Source: Spiribacter halobius
Lineage (GTDB): Bacteria > Pseudomonadota > Gammaproteobacteria > Nitrococcales > Nitrococcaceae
Reading direction: 5' to 3'
Length of the DNA stretch: 64,000 nucleotides
Assembly: GCF_020883455.1 (NCBI RefSeq)
Contig: NZ_CP086615.1
Location: 2,728,001-2,792,000, forward strand
Numbering within the stretch: position 1 is the first letter of the stretch; every line of letters begins with the position of its first letter. Shown piece after piece: positions 1 through 9,968 of the stretch. The translations under genes were made by a program, and so were the position numbers. The notes beneath the pieces are model-generated. The model did not search any database. It saw nothing but the letters and a program-made list of their open reading frames with translations, and was not told the DNA's origin.

Positions 1-1212
1 CGGATTCAGTCGAGCCGACGCCTGGAGCGCGAGACTCAGCGCAATGTCGAGCTCATGTGGCTGGCCGAGCGCCTGTCACCGGACTTCAAGACCATTGCCG
101 ACTTCCGCCGCGACAACGGCAAGGCGATCCGGGGGGTGTGCCGCGAGTTCGTGCTGCTGTGCCGGCGGCTGAATCTCTTCTCGCAGGCGTTGGTGGTCAT
201 CGACGGCAGCAAGTTCAAGGCAGTCAACAATCGCGACCGTAACTTCACCGCCGCCAAGATGAAGCGGCGCATGGAGCAAATCGAGCAGAGCATCGAGCGG
301 TATCTCGGCCAGCTCGATTACGCCGATCGCGACGAGCCCTCGGTAGCGGAGGCGAAGACGACACGCCTCAAAGAGAAGATCGCACGACTCAAGGAGGAAG
401 CGCAGCGCCTTGCGGCCATCGAAGTACAGCGCCGCCAGGCGTCCGATGAACAGATCTCGCTGACCGACCCGGACGCGCGCTCCATGGCCACCAGTGGCCG
501 CGGCACCGGCATGGTGGGATACAACGTGCAGACCGCCGTGGACAGCGAGCACCACCTGATCGTCGCCCACGAGGTGACGAACATAGGTAACGATCGCGGG
601 CAACTGGCCAGAATGGCCACGCAGGCCAAGGAAGCGCTGACAGCGGAGGAACTCACGGTGGTCGCCGACCGAGGCTACTTCAAGGGCGAGGAGATCCTCG
701 CCTGCGAAACCGACGGCATCACCACCTATCTGCCCAAGCCCCAGACCTCGGGGAACCAGGCGAAGGGATTATTCCCGCGACACGCTTTCCGCTACCGGAG
801 CGAAGACGACGAGTACGAATGCCCGGCCGGCGAGCGCCTCCGATGGCGATTCACCACCGTCGAGAAGGGACAGACGCTTCACTGCTACTGGAGTTCGGCC
901 TGCCCTGGGTGTTCGCTGCGCCCCCGGTGTACCGGTGGTCAGCAACGGCGCATCAAGCGCTGGGAGCATGAAGCCGTGCTGGAGGCGGTCCAGGCAAGGC
1001 TCGAACGTCGCCCGGAGGTCATGCGCATCCGGCGGCAAACTGTCGAGCATCCATTCGGCACACTGAAATCCTGGATGGGCTCAACGCACTTCCTGACGAA
1101 GACGCTCGAGCACGTGAGCACCGAGATGAGCCTCCATGTGCTCGCCTACAACCTCAAACGGGTCGTCAACATCCTCGGTTGCAGACCCCTGGCCGAGGCC
1201 ATGCAGATTTGA
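1..1212 (+). CDS. IS1182-like DDE transposase, 5' end outside window
   Basis: The frame is open from base 1 and begins with the residues RIQSSRRLERE, so the start codon lies upstream of the window. About 403 residues are visible. The catalytic core of a DDE transposase is recognisable: LVVIDGSKFKAVN near the left end, a central coiled-coil stretch, a GYNVQTAVD segment, VVADRGYF, and a Cys-rich region (CPGC...RPRC) before a C-terminal VEHPFGTLKSW segment. This layout is known from IS1182/IS5-group transposases, which cut and paste the element. There is no internal stop in the visible part. The family call is from pattern recognition; exact IS identity is not established. Confidence 0.85.
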   Translation, partial: RIQSSRRLERETQRNVELMWLAERLSPDFKTIADFRRDNGKAIRGVCREFVLLCRRLNLFSQALVVIDGSKFKAVNNRDRNFTAAKMKRRMEQIEQSIERYLGQLDYADRDEPSVAEAKTTRLKEKIARLKEEAQRLAAIEVQRRQASDEQISLTDPDARSMATSGRGTGMVGYNVQTAVDSEHHLIVAHEVTNIGNDRGQLARMATQAKEALTAEELTVVADRGYFKGEEILACETDGITTYLPKPQTSGNQAKGLFPRHAFRYRSEDDEYECPAGERLRWRFTTVEKGQTLHCYWSSACPGCSLRPRCTGGQQRRIKRWEHEAVLEAVQARLERRPEVMRIRRQTVEHPFGTLKSWMGSTHFLTKTLEHVSTEMSLHVLAYNLKRVVNILGCRPLAEAMQI

Positions 1213-1837
1213 GTGGCAGGGCGGCATACCGTCCCGAAACCGCCCAACGGCCCTCCTAGGGAATAATCGGCCTGTAGATACATCGGCAGAGGAGTCTCTG
1301 CTGCGACCGGGTACAGATTCCGGCACGGCAGCTGTGGCTGCCCACCGCCGGTCCGGAACCGCCCTCTGCGCTGCTCAGAGGGTGTTTTCACACGGCCTGG
1401 ACCGGCAGCGGACATGCCCAGAGCCTACGAAGGTCTGAGCCAAGCATTCTGTGGAAACGCAGACCGTCTCAGGCCCTAGGCGCTCCGTACCCCCCGGTAG
1501 CTTGGGAAGCGTGAGTACCCAAGAAATGCGCTGCCGGGCTTTGTGCCCTTCCGGGCGACACGGCGCACCGACGGAAGACCGGGCCAATGGCCTCCGCGGC
1601 TACGTCGGGGGGCTACAGATGCCCTGCCGCGGGCCTTAACGGCCGACGCGATCAGGTAGAACGGCGGCCCGGAAGCAGTAGACCAGGCCGCTGCACTTGA
1701 GGCGGGTGTGGGCGCACACATGCGTCCGGCCCTCCATCCGCCAAGCTCCCTTCGGAACAGGCGAATATGACAGCCAGACGTGTGCAGGTACCGGGATGAA
1801 AAGTACTCCCTAACTTCCCGATACCAAGGGGATAATC
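1213..1837. other. Gene-free stretch downstream of transposase
   Basis: No convincing gene is seen in these 625 bases. Short open frames are present on both strands but lack ribosome binding sites and recognisable protein character. The motif GGGTGTTTTCACACGGCCTGG near 1378-1398 resembles the right end of related insertion sequences, so the element probably ends near 1400. The left end needed to confirm the terminal inverted repeat is outside the window. Confidence 0.4.
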
Positions 1838-1928
<91 letters not shown>

Positions 1929-1990
1929 GGATGGTTGCCATCGGGCTCCGCCCGACAGGCGTGCAAGGGTAATGCACGGGTTGCGCGGGA

Positions 1991-2323
1991 TCAATCGCGG
2001 CCGCGGCCCGGGCCGTAGAACGGCATGGGGAAGTGGGTCACCTTGCCCTCGGCGTCGGTGATCTTGGGGGCGCCCTCCTTCTCCACCTCGTCGATGCGGA
2101 TGATGGCGTGCATCGGGATGAAGGTGCGCTTGACGCCGGCGAACTCGCTCTTGAGCCGCTCCTCGGACGGGTCCACCACCACCTGGGTGCGCTCGCCGAA
2201 CGTCAGCGACTCGATCTGCACGAAGCCGAGCAGACCGCCGTCCGCGACCTTGCGGGCGTAGATCTCGTAGACCTTGCCCTGGCTGTGGAAGATGACGCGG
2301 TAGATGTGCTCGGGTGCTGCCAT
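1991..2323 (-). CDS. DUF1820 family protein
   Basis: A 110-residue soluble protein that begins MAAPEHIYRVIFHSQGKVYE and ends with a basic GPGRGRD tail. It matches the DUF1820 family found in Gammaproteobacteria; the segment SLTFGERTQVVVDPSEERLK is characteristic. No catalytic motif, signal peptide or membrane segment is visible and the biochemical role is unknown. The gene lies between tRNA-Ser and yjbQ on the same strand, with a 61-bp gap to yjbQ. Confidence 0.85.
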   Translation of the reverse strand: MAAPEHIYRVIFHSQGKVYEIYARKVADGGLLGFVQIESLTFGERTQVVVDPSEERLKSEFAGVKRTFIPMHAIIRIDEVEKEGAPKITDAEGKVTHFPMPFYGPGRGRD

Positions 2324-2384
2324 GTGACCCCGTCCGCCACGCGGTGAAAAGAGTGGCGGAGGATAGCACGCGCGCGCGCCGGCC

Positions 2385-2795
2385 TCAGCCCTGAACGGTG
2401 ACCACCACCTGGCGGCGGTGCGGCTGCGCGCGGTGCTCCCAGAGGAAGATGCCCTGCCAGGTCCCGAGGGCCAGTCGCCCGCTGCTCACGGGCACCGAGA
2501 GGCCGCTCTGGGTGAAGACGCTGCGGATGTGGGCGGGCATGCCGTCCGGGCCCTCGACGTCGTGCTCGAAACGCGGGTCACCGTCCGGCACCCAGTCCGC
2601 CGTGAAGCGCTCCAGGTCGCGGCGCACGCCCGGATCGGCGTTCTCGCAGATGATGAGCGAGGCGCTGGTGTGGCGGATGAAGACGTGTGCGAGCCCCGCG
2701 TCCACGCCGGCCTCTCGGGCCACGGTGGCGACTTCCCGGGTGATGTCCAACGTGCCGCGGCCGGGGGTGCGGAACTCGAGGGTCTGCTGATGCAT
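2385..2795 (-). CDS. yjbQ: YjbQ/UPF0047 family protein
   Basis: A 136-residue protein of the UPF0047 (YjbQ) family. Family marks visible are LAHVFIRHTSASLIICENADP near residues 36-56, the DGMPAHIRS segment and the C-terminal LGTWQGIFLWEHRAQPHRRQVVVTV strand. These conserved His, Asn, Asp and Glu residues form the metal- or phosphate-binding pocket of the trimeric fold. E. coli YjbQ has weak thiamine-phosphate synthase activity; the natural substrate is uncertain. Length is typical for the family. Confidence 0.9.
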   Translation of the reverse strand: MHQQTLEFRTPGRGTLDITREVATVAREAGVDAGLAHVFIRHTSASLIICENADPGVRRDLERFTADWVPDGDPRFEHDVEGPDGMPAHIRSVFTQSGLSVPVSSGRLALGTWQGIFLWEHRAQPHRRQVVVTVQG

Positions 2796-2827
2796 GGGCG
2801 CTCCGGGGCTGTGTGGACAGCGTCAGC

Positions 2828-3011
2828 CTAGCCCGCCTATCTCACCGATTCACGAAGCGAGGGCGTGGAGATGGCGGGCAGGACAAGGCGCGGGAGAGTT
2901 CGGGCGCGCAGGCGTACTCGAAAGTACGTCGAGCACCCGGACCGAGCGCAACGCCGGACTGCCCGCCAGATCCGCGCCCGCAGCCGTGAATCGGTGAGAT
3001 AGGCGGGCTAG
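2828..3011. repeat. MITE-like palindromic intergenic element
   Basis: Two 27-bp arms at 2828-2854 and 2985-3011 are near-perfect inverted repeats (the inner 25 bp are exact and contain CTCACCGATTCACG). They enclose about 130 bp with a second inner inverted pair (TGGCGGGCAG at 2872 and CTGCCCGCCA at 2959). No open frame of interest lies inside. The ends carry CTAG. A shortened relative sits at 15,900-15,957. The structure fits a non-autonomous miniature element; no target duplication could be confirmed. Confidence 0.65.
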
Positions 3012-3021
3012 CGGCCTGCCA

Positions 3022-3119
3022 TGGCGCGGGGTAAGGCCTACCGGGCGACGTCCGGCCCTTCCCTGCCGGTGGGGCGCATCCGGCGCGACGTGGGTCCGGC
3101 AGGCCTTACCGCGCGCCAC
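3022..3119. repeat. Second long inverted repeat, downstream of cysI
   Basis: Arms at about 3023-3041 (GGGGTAAGGCCTACCGG) and 3101-3118 (CCGGCAGGCCTTACCGCG) are imperfect inverted copies separated by about 60 bp. They lie just past the cysI stop. There is no U-run, so this is not a typical intrinsic terminator, but the RNA hairpin could stabilise the cysJI message end. Confidence 0.5.
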
Positions 3120-3137
3120 GGCAAGCCGTGGCACCGG

Positions 3138-4856
3138 TCAGTCGTGGAAGTGGCGCCCGGCGGTCACCTCCGGCACGTAGCCGGCGCGGATGACGAAGTC
3201 GCCGAAGGGCTCGCCGGCATCGCGCTCTGCGGCATAGCGCCGGAACATGCCTTCCAGCTCGCTGAGGATGCGCGCCTCGTCGATGTTCTCGAGATAGGGC
3301 TTGTTCAGGCGCTGGCCGTGGAAGCCGCCACCCAGGTACATGTTGTACTTGCCAGGCGCGCGGCCGGTGAAGCCGATCTCCGCGAGGTAGGGCCGGGCGC
3401 AGCCGTTGGGGCATCCGGTCATGCGGATGACGATGGGCTGCTCGGCGATGCCCGCCGTCTCCGCCAGGCCCTCGATCTTCGTGACCAGGTCCGGCAGGTA
3501 GCGCTCGCTCTCGGCCATGGCGAGGCCGCAGGTGGGGAAGGCGACGCAGGCCATGCTGTTGAGCCGAAGGGCGCTGCGATGCTCCGGGGCGAGCACCCCG
3601 TGGGCCTCGAGCAGGCGCTCGATGCGCTTGCGGCTGCGCGCGGGCACGCCGACGATGGTGAGGTTCTGGTTCGGCGTGAGCTGGAACTCACCCTTGTGCA
3701 CCCGGGCAATCTCGCGCAGGGCACTGCGCAGATGCAGGCCGTCCTCGCGGTCGCGGATGCGGCCGTTCTCGATGAACAGGGTGTAGTGCCAGCGGCCGTC
3801 CTCGCCGCGGGTCCAGCCGTAGCGGTCGCCGTTGTGCTCGAAATGGTAGGGCCGTGGCTCTCCGAGCGCGAAGCCCATCCGGCGCTCCATCGCGCCACGG
3901 AACCACTCCGTGCCGTAGTCCTCGAGGGTGTACTTCAGGCGCGCGCGCTTGCGGTCCTCGCGGTTGCCGTAGTCGCGCTGGGTGGTCACCACCGCCTCGG
4001 CCACGGCCACCATCTGCTCCCGGGCACAGAAGCCGATGACGTCCGAGAGGCGGGGAAAGGTACTGGTCTCGTTCTCGGTCCGGCCCATGCCGCCGCCGAT
4101 GAGCACATTGAAGCCGGCAAGCCCGCCGTCTTCGTCCCGGATGGCGATGAAGCCGAGATCCTGACTGTAGACGTCGACGTCGTTCACCGGCGGCACGGCG
4201 TAGCCGATCTTGAACTTGCGCGGCAGGTACGTCGGCCCGTAGATGGGCTCGGCCTCGGCGTCCGGGTCGACGCGCTCGCCGTCGAGCCAGATCTCGCGGT
4301 AGGCGCCGGTGCGCGGCAGCAGATGATCACTCACCGCCTGGGCGTGGCGCTGCACCTCGGCGTGCAGGCGCGACTCGTGCGGGTTCACCGCGGCCATCAC
4401 CGTGCGGTTGACGTCGCCGCAGGCCGCGATGCTGTCCAGCAGTGCGGCATCAACGGCCTGGATCGTTGTCTTTATGTTGCGCTTGAGCACGCCGTGGAAC
4501 TGGAACGTCTGCCGTGTGGTGAGCCGCAGGCTGCCGTCGGCGTAGCGCCCGGCGATGTCGTCGAGCTGCAGCCACTGCTTCGGCGTGCAGGTGCCCCCCG
4601 GCAGGCGCAGGCGGAGCATCATCTGGTAGGCGGGCTCGAGCTTCTGGCGCCGGCGCTCGTCGCGCAGGTCGCGGTCGTCCTGCTGGTAGAAGCCGTGGAA
4701 CTTGGTGAGCTGGGTGTCCGCCTCGCGCAGGGCGCCGGTGATGGGGTCCGCCAGGCCCTCCTCGATGGTCCCCCGGAGCAGCCGGCTCTCGGCCTTCAGC
4801 CGCTCGTTCGGATGCAACTCGGAAACCGGGCGGTCGATGGGTCGCTGCTCGCTCAT
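3138..4856 (-). CDS. cysI: Sulfite reductase hemoprotein subunit
   Basis: A 572-residue siroheme/4Fe-4S subunit of NADPH-dependent assimilatory sulfite reductase, which reduces sulfite to sulfide for cysteine synthesis. The four cluster cysteines are visible as C437-x5-C443 (CVAFPTC) and C482-x3-C486 (TGCPNGC), as in E. coli CysI (434/440/479/483). The siroheme-contact segments [11 protein letters not shown] and [10 protein letters not shown] are also present. Length is normal. It starts 11 bases after the cysJ stop, so the two are one cysJI transcription unit encoding the alpha8beta4 enzyme. Confidence 0.96.
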   Translation of the reverse strand: MSEQRPIDRPVSELHPNERLKAESRLLRGTIEEGLADPITGALREADTQLTKFHGFYQQDDRDLRDERRRQKLEPAYQMMLRLRLPGGTCTPKQWLQLDDIAGRYADGSLRLTTRQTFQFHGVLKRNIKTTIQAVDAALLDSIAACGDVNRTVMAAVNPHESRLHAEVQRHAQAVSDHLLPRTGAYREIWLDGERVDPDAEAEPIYGPTYLPRKFKIGYAVPPVNDVDVYSQDLGFIAIRDEDGGLAGFNVLIGGGMGRTENETSTFPRLSDVIGFCAREQMVAVAEAVVTTQRDYGNREDRKRARLKYTLEDYGTEWFRGAMERRMGFALGEPRPYHFEHNGDRYGWTRGEDGRWHYTLFIENGRIRDREDGLHLRSALREIARVHKGEFQLTPNQNLTIVGVPARSRKRIERLLEAHGVLAPEHRSALRLNSMACVAFPTCGLAMAESERYLPDLVTKIEGLAETAGIAEQPIVIRMTGCPNGCARPYLAEIGFTGRAPGKYNMYLGGGFHGQRLNKPYLENIDEARILSELEGMFRRYAAERDAGEPFGDFVIRAGYVPEVTAGRHFHD

Positions 4857-4867
4857 GCCGGTCTGCT

Positions 4868-6694
4868 TCAGTAGACGTCGCGCTGGTAGCGCTTCCCGCG
4901 CTGCAGCTCGCGGAGGTAGTCGTGGGCGGCCTCGTCGTCGAGCCCGCCGTGGTCGCGGGCGATCGCCTGCAGCGCCTGGTGCACGTCCGGCGCCATGCGC
5001 TCGGCGTCACCGCAGACGTAGACGTGGGCACCCGCCTCGAGCCAGCGCCAGACCTCGGCGCCGCGCTCGCGCAGCCGATCCTGCACGTAGACCTTTTCGG
5101 CACCATCGCGGGAGAAGGCGACATCCATGCGCTCCAGCACACCGTCCTTCAGCCAGCGTTGCCACTCGGTCTGATACAGGAAGTCCGTGCGGTGATGCGG
5201 GTTGCCGAAGAACAGCCAGCTGCCGCCATCGATGCCCTGCTCCTCGCGCTCCTGCAGGAAGGCGCGGAACGGCGCCACCCCGGTGCCCGGGCCGATCATG
5301 ATGATCGGCGTCTCGGCGCTGTCCGGCAGGCGGAAGTGCTTGTTCGGCCGCACGTACACCGGCACCGTCGCCCCCGGCTCGGCAATGTCCGCGAGATAGG
5401 TGGAGGCAACCCCCTCGCGGGCCCGCCCATGGCTCTCGTAGCGCACCGCGGCCACGGTCAGGTGAACCTCGCCGGGGCTCGCCGCATGGCTGGAGGCAAT
5501 CGAGTATTCCCGGGGCTGCAGGCGGCGGAGCATGCCGAGCAGTGTCGCGGCATCCAGACCCGCCACCGGGTACTCGCTGACGACATCGATGACGTGTCGC
5601 CCCTCGAGCCAGTCCATGAGCTCCCGACGCCGTTCCTCGGCGGTGAGGGCGCGCAGCGTGTCGGCGCCGGCCAGATCCGCCCAGGCCCCGACGAAGGCCG
5701 GGGTAAGCGTGGTGATCTCGTAGTCGCGCTTCAGCGCCTCGGCCAGGCTCACCTCACCCGACGGCGCGGAGACGGTCTCCTCGCCGGAGAGCGACAGCGC
5801 CTCCAGCAGCTCGCCGACGATCGCATCGCGGTTCTCCGGCACGACCCCGAGGATGTCCCCCGGCTGATAGTCGATACCCGAGCCCTCCAGCGAAAGCTCG
5901 ATGTGATGCGTCTCCTTGGGCGAGCCGCGGCCGTTCAGCAGGACACGGTCCAGCACCTCGGCAGGAAACGGGTTCTTGCGGTCGTAGCGGCTCGTGGCGC
6001 GCTGGCCGCCGCTGCCACTGAAGGCCACCACGTTGTTCGGCGTGCCGGTCGTCTCGGCATGCTCGGCGAAGCCGTCGAGGGCCCGTGCGAGCCAGGCCTC
6101 GGCGGTCTCCTCGTAGTCCACGTCGCAGTCGACGCGCTCGGTGAGACGTTCGGCGCCCAGCGCCTCGAGCCGGGCGTCGAAGTCGCGGCCGGTCTGGCAG
6201 AAATGCTCGTAACTGGAGTCGCCCAGGGCGAGCACCGCGAACTTCGTCTCCGGCAGCTTCGGTGCCTTGCGGCCGTGCAGGAACTCGTGGAAATCCGCCG
6301 CCGTGTCGGGCGGGTCGCCCTCGCCGTGGGTGGCGGTGATGATCAGCAGCAGACGCTCGTCACGCAGGGACTTCGGCTTGTAGTCGGCCATGTCCTGCAC
6401 GCGCACGTCGAGGCCGCGGGCGGCCGCGAGCTCGCCGGCGTGCCGGGCGAGCCCTTCGGCGTTGCCGGTCTCGGAGCCGTAGAGGATGGTCAGCCGCTGC
6501 CGCGCGGTCGCGGCCTGAGGCTGGCCGCCGCTGCCGGCCAGGGGCTGGCCCTGCAGACCAGCGAGGTAGCCGCTTACCCAGGAGAGCTGCTCCGGGGCGA
6601 GGCTGCCGACCAGGCGGTTCACCTGCTCCGCCTGCTCGCTGCTGAGGGGGCTGTTCACTTGATCGAGCGCGTTGCTCGCCATCAGGGTCACCAT
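4868..6694 (-). CDS. cysJ: Sulfite reductase flavoprotein subunit
   Basis: About 608 residues. An N-terminal flavodoxin domain carries the FMN loop [10 protein letters not shown] and THGEGDPPD. The FAD-binding ferredoxin-reductase domain has REYSIASS, and the C-terminal NADPH domain has [19 protein letters not shown] and a final RYQRDVY. This is the CysJ architecture, passing electrons from NADPH to CysI. The start is ambiguous: ATG at 6694 (MVTLMASN...) or at 6682 (MASN...). Neither has a strong Shine-Dalgarno. An upstream ATG at 6727 is in frame but would add residues not seen in the family. Confidence 0.94.
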   Translation of the reverse strand: MVTLMASNALDQVNSPLSSEQAEQVNRLVGSLAPEQLSWVSGYLAGLQGQPLAGSGGQPQAATARQRLTILYGSETGNAEGLARHAGELAAARGLDVRVQDMADYKPKSLRDERLLLIITATHGEGDPPDTAADFHEFLHGRKAPKLPETKFAVLALGDSSYEHFCQTGRDFDARLEALGAERLTERVDCDVDYEETAEAWLARALDGFAEHAETTGTPNNVVAFSGSGGQRATSRYDRKNPFPAEVLDRVLLNGRGSPKETHHIELSLEGSGIDYQPGDILGVVPENRDAIVGELLEALSLSGEETVSAPSGEVSLAEALKRDYEITTLTPAFVGAWADLAGADTLRALTAEERRRELMDWLEGRHVIDVVSEYPVAGLDAATLLGMLRRLQPREYSIASSHAASPGEVHLTVAAVRYESHGRAREGVASTYLADIAEPGATVPVYVRPNKHFRLPDSAETPIIMIGPGTGVAPFRAFLQEREEQGIDGGSWLFFGNPHHRTDFLYQTEWQRWLKDGVLERMDVAFSRDGAEKVYVQDRLRERGAEVWRWLEAGAHVYVCGDAERMAPDVHQALQAIARDHGGLDDEAAHDYLRELQRGKRYQRDVY

Positions 6695-6808
6695 TAGTCG
6701 TGGGCTCTGGTGGACGCGTCGATCCACGCCACTGCAGACGGGACCCTACCCGCTGTTGGAAAGCACGAGAACGAATTTTATCTTCGTTGTTTATACGGCT
6801 ACGTTATG

Positions 6809-6835
6809 AAAAAGGCCCGGCACGGGGCCGGGCCT
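6809..6835 (-). terminator. Intrinsic terminator of the peroxiredoxin gene
   Basis: On the minus strand an 8-bp GC stem (GGCCCGGC/GCCGGGCC) with a 5-base loop is followed by TTTTT. It lies about 45 bases past the peroxiredoxin stop and before the cysJ promoter region, so it separates the two minus-strand units. Confidence 0.85.
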
Positions 6836-6880
6836 CTACGGGAGACAGACACCGCCCGACGGGACGGCCGGCGTCCGCAG

Positions 6881-7543
6881 TCAGTCCTGCGGCTGCCGGG
6901 CGACGCGCAGATAGGGCTTGAGCGCCTTCCAGCCCTCGGGGAACTTCTTGCGCGCCTCCTCGTCGCTCACCGACGGCGGGATGATGATGTCCTCGCCGTT
7001 CTGCCACTGCACCGGCGTCGCCACCGTGTGGCGGGCGTTGAGCTGCAGGGAGTCCAGCAGGCGCAGGATCTCGTCGAAGTTGCGGCCGCTGGTCATCGGG
7101 TAGACGAGCATCGCCTTGATCTTCTTGTCCGGCCCGATCAGGTAAACCGCGCGCACGGTGGCGTTGTCCGCCGGCGTGCGACCCTCGAAGGACCCCTCTT
7201 CCGTCTCCGGCAGCATGTCGTAGAGCTTGGAGATGGAGAGGTCGGTGTCACCGATCATCGGGTAGTTGGGCGCCGTGCCCTGGGTCTCCTCGATGTCCTT
7301 GGACCACTTCGTGTGGTTCTCCACCGGATCCACGGACAGGCCGATGATCTTGGTGTTGCGCTTGTCGAACTCGGGCTTGATGCGGGCCATGTAGCCGAGC
7401 TCGGTGGTGCACACCGGCGTGAAGTCCTTCGGGTGGGAGAACAGGATCGCCCAGCTGTCGCCGATCCACTCGTGGAAGCGGATCGTGCCCTCGGTGGTCT
7501 GCGCCGTGAAATCCGGCGCCGTGCTGCCAATTCGCAGACCCAT
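6881..7543 (-). CDS. 1-Cys peroxiredoxin (Prx6 type)
   Basis: A 220-residue thiol peroxidase reducing hydrogen peroxide and organic hydroperoxides in the cytoplasm. The active site FTPVCTTE carries the peroxidatic Cys45, with Pro38 and Thr42 context. No second cysteine exists in the chain, which defines the 1-Cys class. The long C-terminal dimerisation extension (VATPVQWQNGEDIIIPPSVSDEEA) is typical of Prx6. The start at 7543 has a strong AGGAGG six bases upstream; the open frame reaches further upstream but without a binding site. It is a single-gene unit with its own terminator. Confidence 0.95.
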   Translation of the reverse strand: MGLRIGSTAPDFTAQTTEGTIRFHEWIGDSWAILFSHPKDFTPVCTTELGYMARIKPEFDKRNTKIIGLSVDPVENHTKWSKDIEETQGTAPNYPMIGDTDLSISKLYDMLPETEEGSFEGRTPADNATVRAVYLIGPDKKIKAMLVYPMTSGRNFDEILRLLDSLQLNARHTVATPVQWQNGEDIIIPPSVSDEEARKKFPEGWKALKPYLRVARQPQD

Positions 7544-7811
7544 GTTGCAACCTCCTTCTCTGAGATGACGGGCTCCGGAGCGCGCAGGCTCCGGAGCGTT
7601 GAACGGCCGGGCCGGACGCTGCGTTCGATCCGGCGCCGCGTAACCCGCATAAGGTAGATTGACAGTGTCAGGCACAGAAGTAATTTTCCCTTCTTCCGTT
7701 ATGCATTGACGTTACAAGGCATCCGGCGGCGGCTGGCCAGCGCGGGCCGCCGATGACATGATCCCGGGCCTGCACCCATTCCGAGAAGAACCGAACGAGG
7801 AGACCCCGGCC

Positions 7812-8999
7812 ATGAGACGGGCAGCCTGCATCCCCTTCCTCGCCGCCGTTCTGGCGGCAGCGATACCGTTCGCCGCCACGGCGGCCGAGCCGGTGCGCAT
7901 CGGCATGGTCACCACCCTGTCCACCGGCGGCGGCTACCTCGGCGAGGATATCCGCAACGGCTTCCAGCTCGCCCTCGACCAGGGCGACGGCGCGCTCGGC
8001 GGCGTGCCGGTGGAGCTGATCGTGGAGGACGACGGCCGCGAGCCGGGCAACGCCCGCCAGCTCGCCCGCCGGCTGATCGAGAGCGAGGGTGTGCGCCTGA
8101 TGACCGGCTCGGTGTTCTCCAACGTCGCCATGGCGACGATCCCGAGCATCGTGCGCGACGGCGTCATCTACATCAGTCCCAATGCCGGGCCGGCCCAGCT
8201 GGCCGGGCGGCTCTGCCACGAGAACTACTTCAACGCCGCCTACCAGAACGACAACTTCTACGAGGCCATGGGCCAGTACTTCAACGACGAGGGGCTGGAC
8301 AACGTCTACCTGCTGGCGCCGAACTACGCCGCCGGCAAGGACGCCCTCACCGGCTTCAAGCGCTATTTCGACGGCAACGTGGTGGGCGAGGTCTACACCC
8401 AGCTCGGCCAGACCGACTATGCCGCCGAGATCGCCGATCTGCGCGCCGCCGAGCCGGACAACGTGTTCTTCTTCTACCCGGGCGGCATGGGCATCAACTT
8501 CATCAAGCAGTACGCTCAGGCCGGCCTCGACCAGCGCATTCCGCTGTTCGGCCCGGGCTTCTCGGCCGACAACAGCCTGGTGGACGCGGTCGGCGAGGCC
8601 GCCCTCGGCATGGTCAACAGCGCCCACTGGAGCCGCGACCTCGACAACGCCGCCAACCGGCAGTTCGTGGACGCCTACATCGCCGCCTACGACCGTGAGC
8701 CGACGCTCTACGCGGCCCAGGGCTACGACACGGCCCGCCTGATCGGCAGCGCCCTGGCGGCGGTGGCCGGTGACGTCAGCGACACCGAAGGGCTGCGCGC
8801 CGCCCTGCGCGCCGCCGACTTCGACTCCGTGCGCGGCGATTTCCGCTTCGGGCGCAACCAGCATCCGATCCAGGACATCTACGTCCGCCGGGTGGTGCGC
8901 GGCGAGGACGGCAACCTCACCAACGCCCTGGTCGCCAAGGTATTCGACGACCATCAGGACGCCTACGTCGGCGACTGCGGGATCCCCGAGCAGGGCTGA
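7812..8999 (+). CDS. Liv-type periplasmic substrate-binding protein
   Basis: 395 residues with a cleavable signal peptide (MRRAACIPFLAAVLAAAIPFAATAA). The mature part is a type I periplasmic-binding fold of the Leu/Ile/Val-BP class: VRIGMVTTLSTGGGYLGEDI, VELIVEDDGREP, and a C-terminal QHPIQDIYVRRVV. It captures a small substrate for the transporter encoded by the next four genes. This family includes binders of amino acids, amides, urea and aromatic acids, so the ligand is not certain. The start at 7812 has GAGGAGA upstream. It is the first gene of a 5.9-kb plus-strand operon. Confidence 0.92.
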   Translation: MRRAACIPFLAAVLAAAIPFAATAAEPVRIGMVTTLSTGGGYLGEDIRNGFQLALDQGDGALGGVPVELIVEDDGREPGNARQLARRLIESEGVRLMTGSVFSNVAMATIPSIVRDGVIYISPNAGPAQLAGRLCHENYFNAAYQNDNFYEAMGQYFNDEGLDNVYLLAPNYAAGKDALTGFKRYFDGNVVGEVYTQLGQTDYAAEIADLRAAEPDNVFFFYPGGMGINFIKQYAQAGLDQRIPLFGPGFSADNSLVDAVGEAALGMVNSAHWSRDLDNAANRQFVDAYIAAYDREPTLYAAQGYDTARLIGSALAAVAGDVSDTEGLRAALRAADFDSVRGDFRFGRNQHPIQDIYVRRVVRGEDGNLTNALVAKVFDDHQDAYVGDCGIPEQG

Positions 9000-9012
9000 A
9001 CCCTTTATCTCC

Positions 9013-9036
9013 GCCCCGCCGGCATGCCGGCGGGGC
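9013..9036 (+). promoter_or_regulatory. 24-bp perfect palindrome between binding protein and permease
   Basis: The sequence GCCCCGCCGGCA followed by its exact complement TGCCGGCGGGGC forms a 12-bp stem in RNA, with no U-run after it. It lies between the binding-protein stop and the livH start. Such hairpins commonly protect the upstream message and give more binding protein than permease; that role is inferred. Confidence 0.7.
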
Positions 9037-9053
9037 CTCCCGGATGGACTGGT

Positions 9054-9968
9054 ATGCAGCTGTTCCTGGAGCAGGTGCTCAACGGGCTGCAGTTCGGCAT
9101 GACGCTGCTCCTGATGGCGTCGGGGCTGACGCTCGTCTTCGGCATCATGAACCTGATCAATCTGGCCCACGGCTCGCTGTTCATGCTGGGGGCCTTCGCC
9201 GGGGCCACCGTAGTGGCCTGGAGCGGCAGCTTCCTGCTGGGGCTTCTGGCCGGCGTCGTGACCGCCGGCCTGGCGGGCATGGCCATGGAGGCGCTGGTGC
9301 TGCGGCGGCTCTACCGCCGGGACCACCTCGACCAGGTGCTCGCCACCTTCGGCCTGATCCTGCTGTTCAACGAGGCGGTGCGCGTGATCTGGGGGCGCCG
9401 GCCGCTCGGCCTGACGCTCCCGGACTGGCTCGCCGGCAGCGTGGAGATCCTGCCCGGGGTCGGCTACCCGGTGTTCCGCCTCGCGGTGATCGCCGTCGGG
9501 CTCGCGGTGATGGCAGGGCTCTGGTGGCTGGTCATGCGCACACGGCTCGGCATGCGTATTCGTGCCGGCGCGTCGGACCGGGAGATGATCGGCGCGCTCG
9601 GCGTCAACATCACCGCACTCTATACCCTGGTGTTCGGGCTGGGTGCCTGCCTGGCCGGGCTCGCGGGGGTGATGGCCGCGCCCTTCATCGCCGTGCAGTC
9701 GGGTATGGGGGAGGACATCCTCATTCTCACCTTCGTGGTGATCGTCATCGGCGGCATCGGCTCGCTGCGGGGGGCGGTGGCCGGCGCCCTGCTGATCGGG
9801 CTGGCGGACACCCTCGGCCGGGTGTACCTGCCGGACCTGCTGCGGCTGTGGCTGCCCCCGGCGACCGCGGACGGGGCGGGGGCGGCGCTCGCCTCCATGA
9901 CCATCTACCTGCTCATGGCCCTGGTGCTCGCACTGCGCCCGCGGGGCCTGTTCGGCGATGCGGGCTGA
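9054..9968 (+). CDS. livH: Liv-type ABC transporter permease, LivH class
   Basis: 304 residues, highly hydrophobic with about eight membrane segments. It starts MQLFLEQVLNGLQFGMTLLL and carries the conserved GLTLVFGIMNLINLAHGS and the C-terminal LTFVVIVIGGIGSLRGAVAGALLIG loop that docks on the ATPase. It forms half of the inner-membrane channel with LivM. The chosen ATG (9054) matches the family N-terminus; the frame is open ten codons further up through the hairpin. Its stop overlaps the livM start by 11 bases. Confidence 0.93.
   Translation: MQLFLEQVLNGLQFGMTLLLMASGLTLVFGIMNLINLAHGSLFMLGAFAGATVVAWSGSFLLGLLAGVVTAGLAGMAMEALVLRRLYRRDHLDQVLATFGLILLFNEAVRVIWGRRPLGLTLPDWLAGSVEILPGVGYPVFRLAVIAVGLAVMAGLWWLVMRTRLGMRIRAGASDREMIGALGVNITALYTLVFGLGACLAGLAGVMAAPFIAVQSGMGEDILILTFVVIVIGGIGSLRGAVAGALLIGLADTLGRVYLPDLLRLWLPPATADGAGAALASMTIYLLMALVLALRPRGLFGDAG

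Noticed and set aside
1213-1837. Several short frames as genes
   Set aside because: No binding sites, overlapping both strands, no family features.
3021-4874. 617-codon plus-strand frame
   Set aside because: Shadow of cysI; the minus frame has all sulfite reductase motifs.
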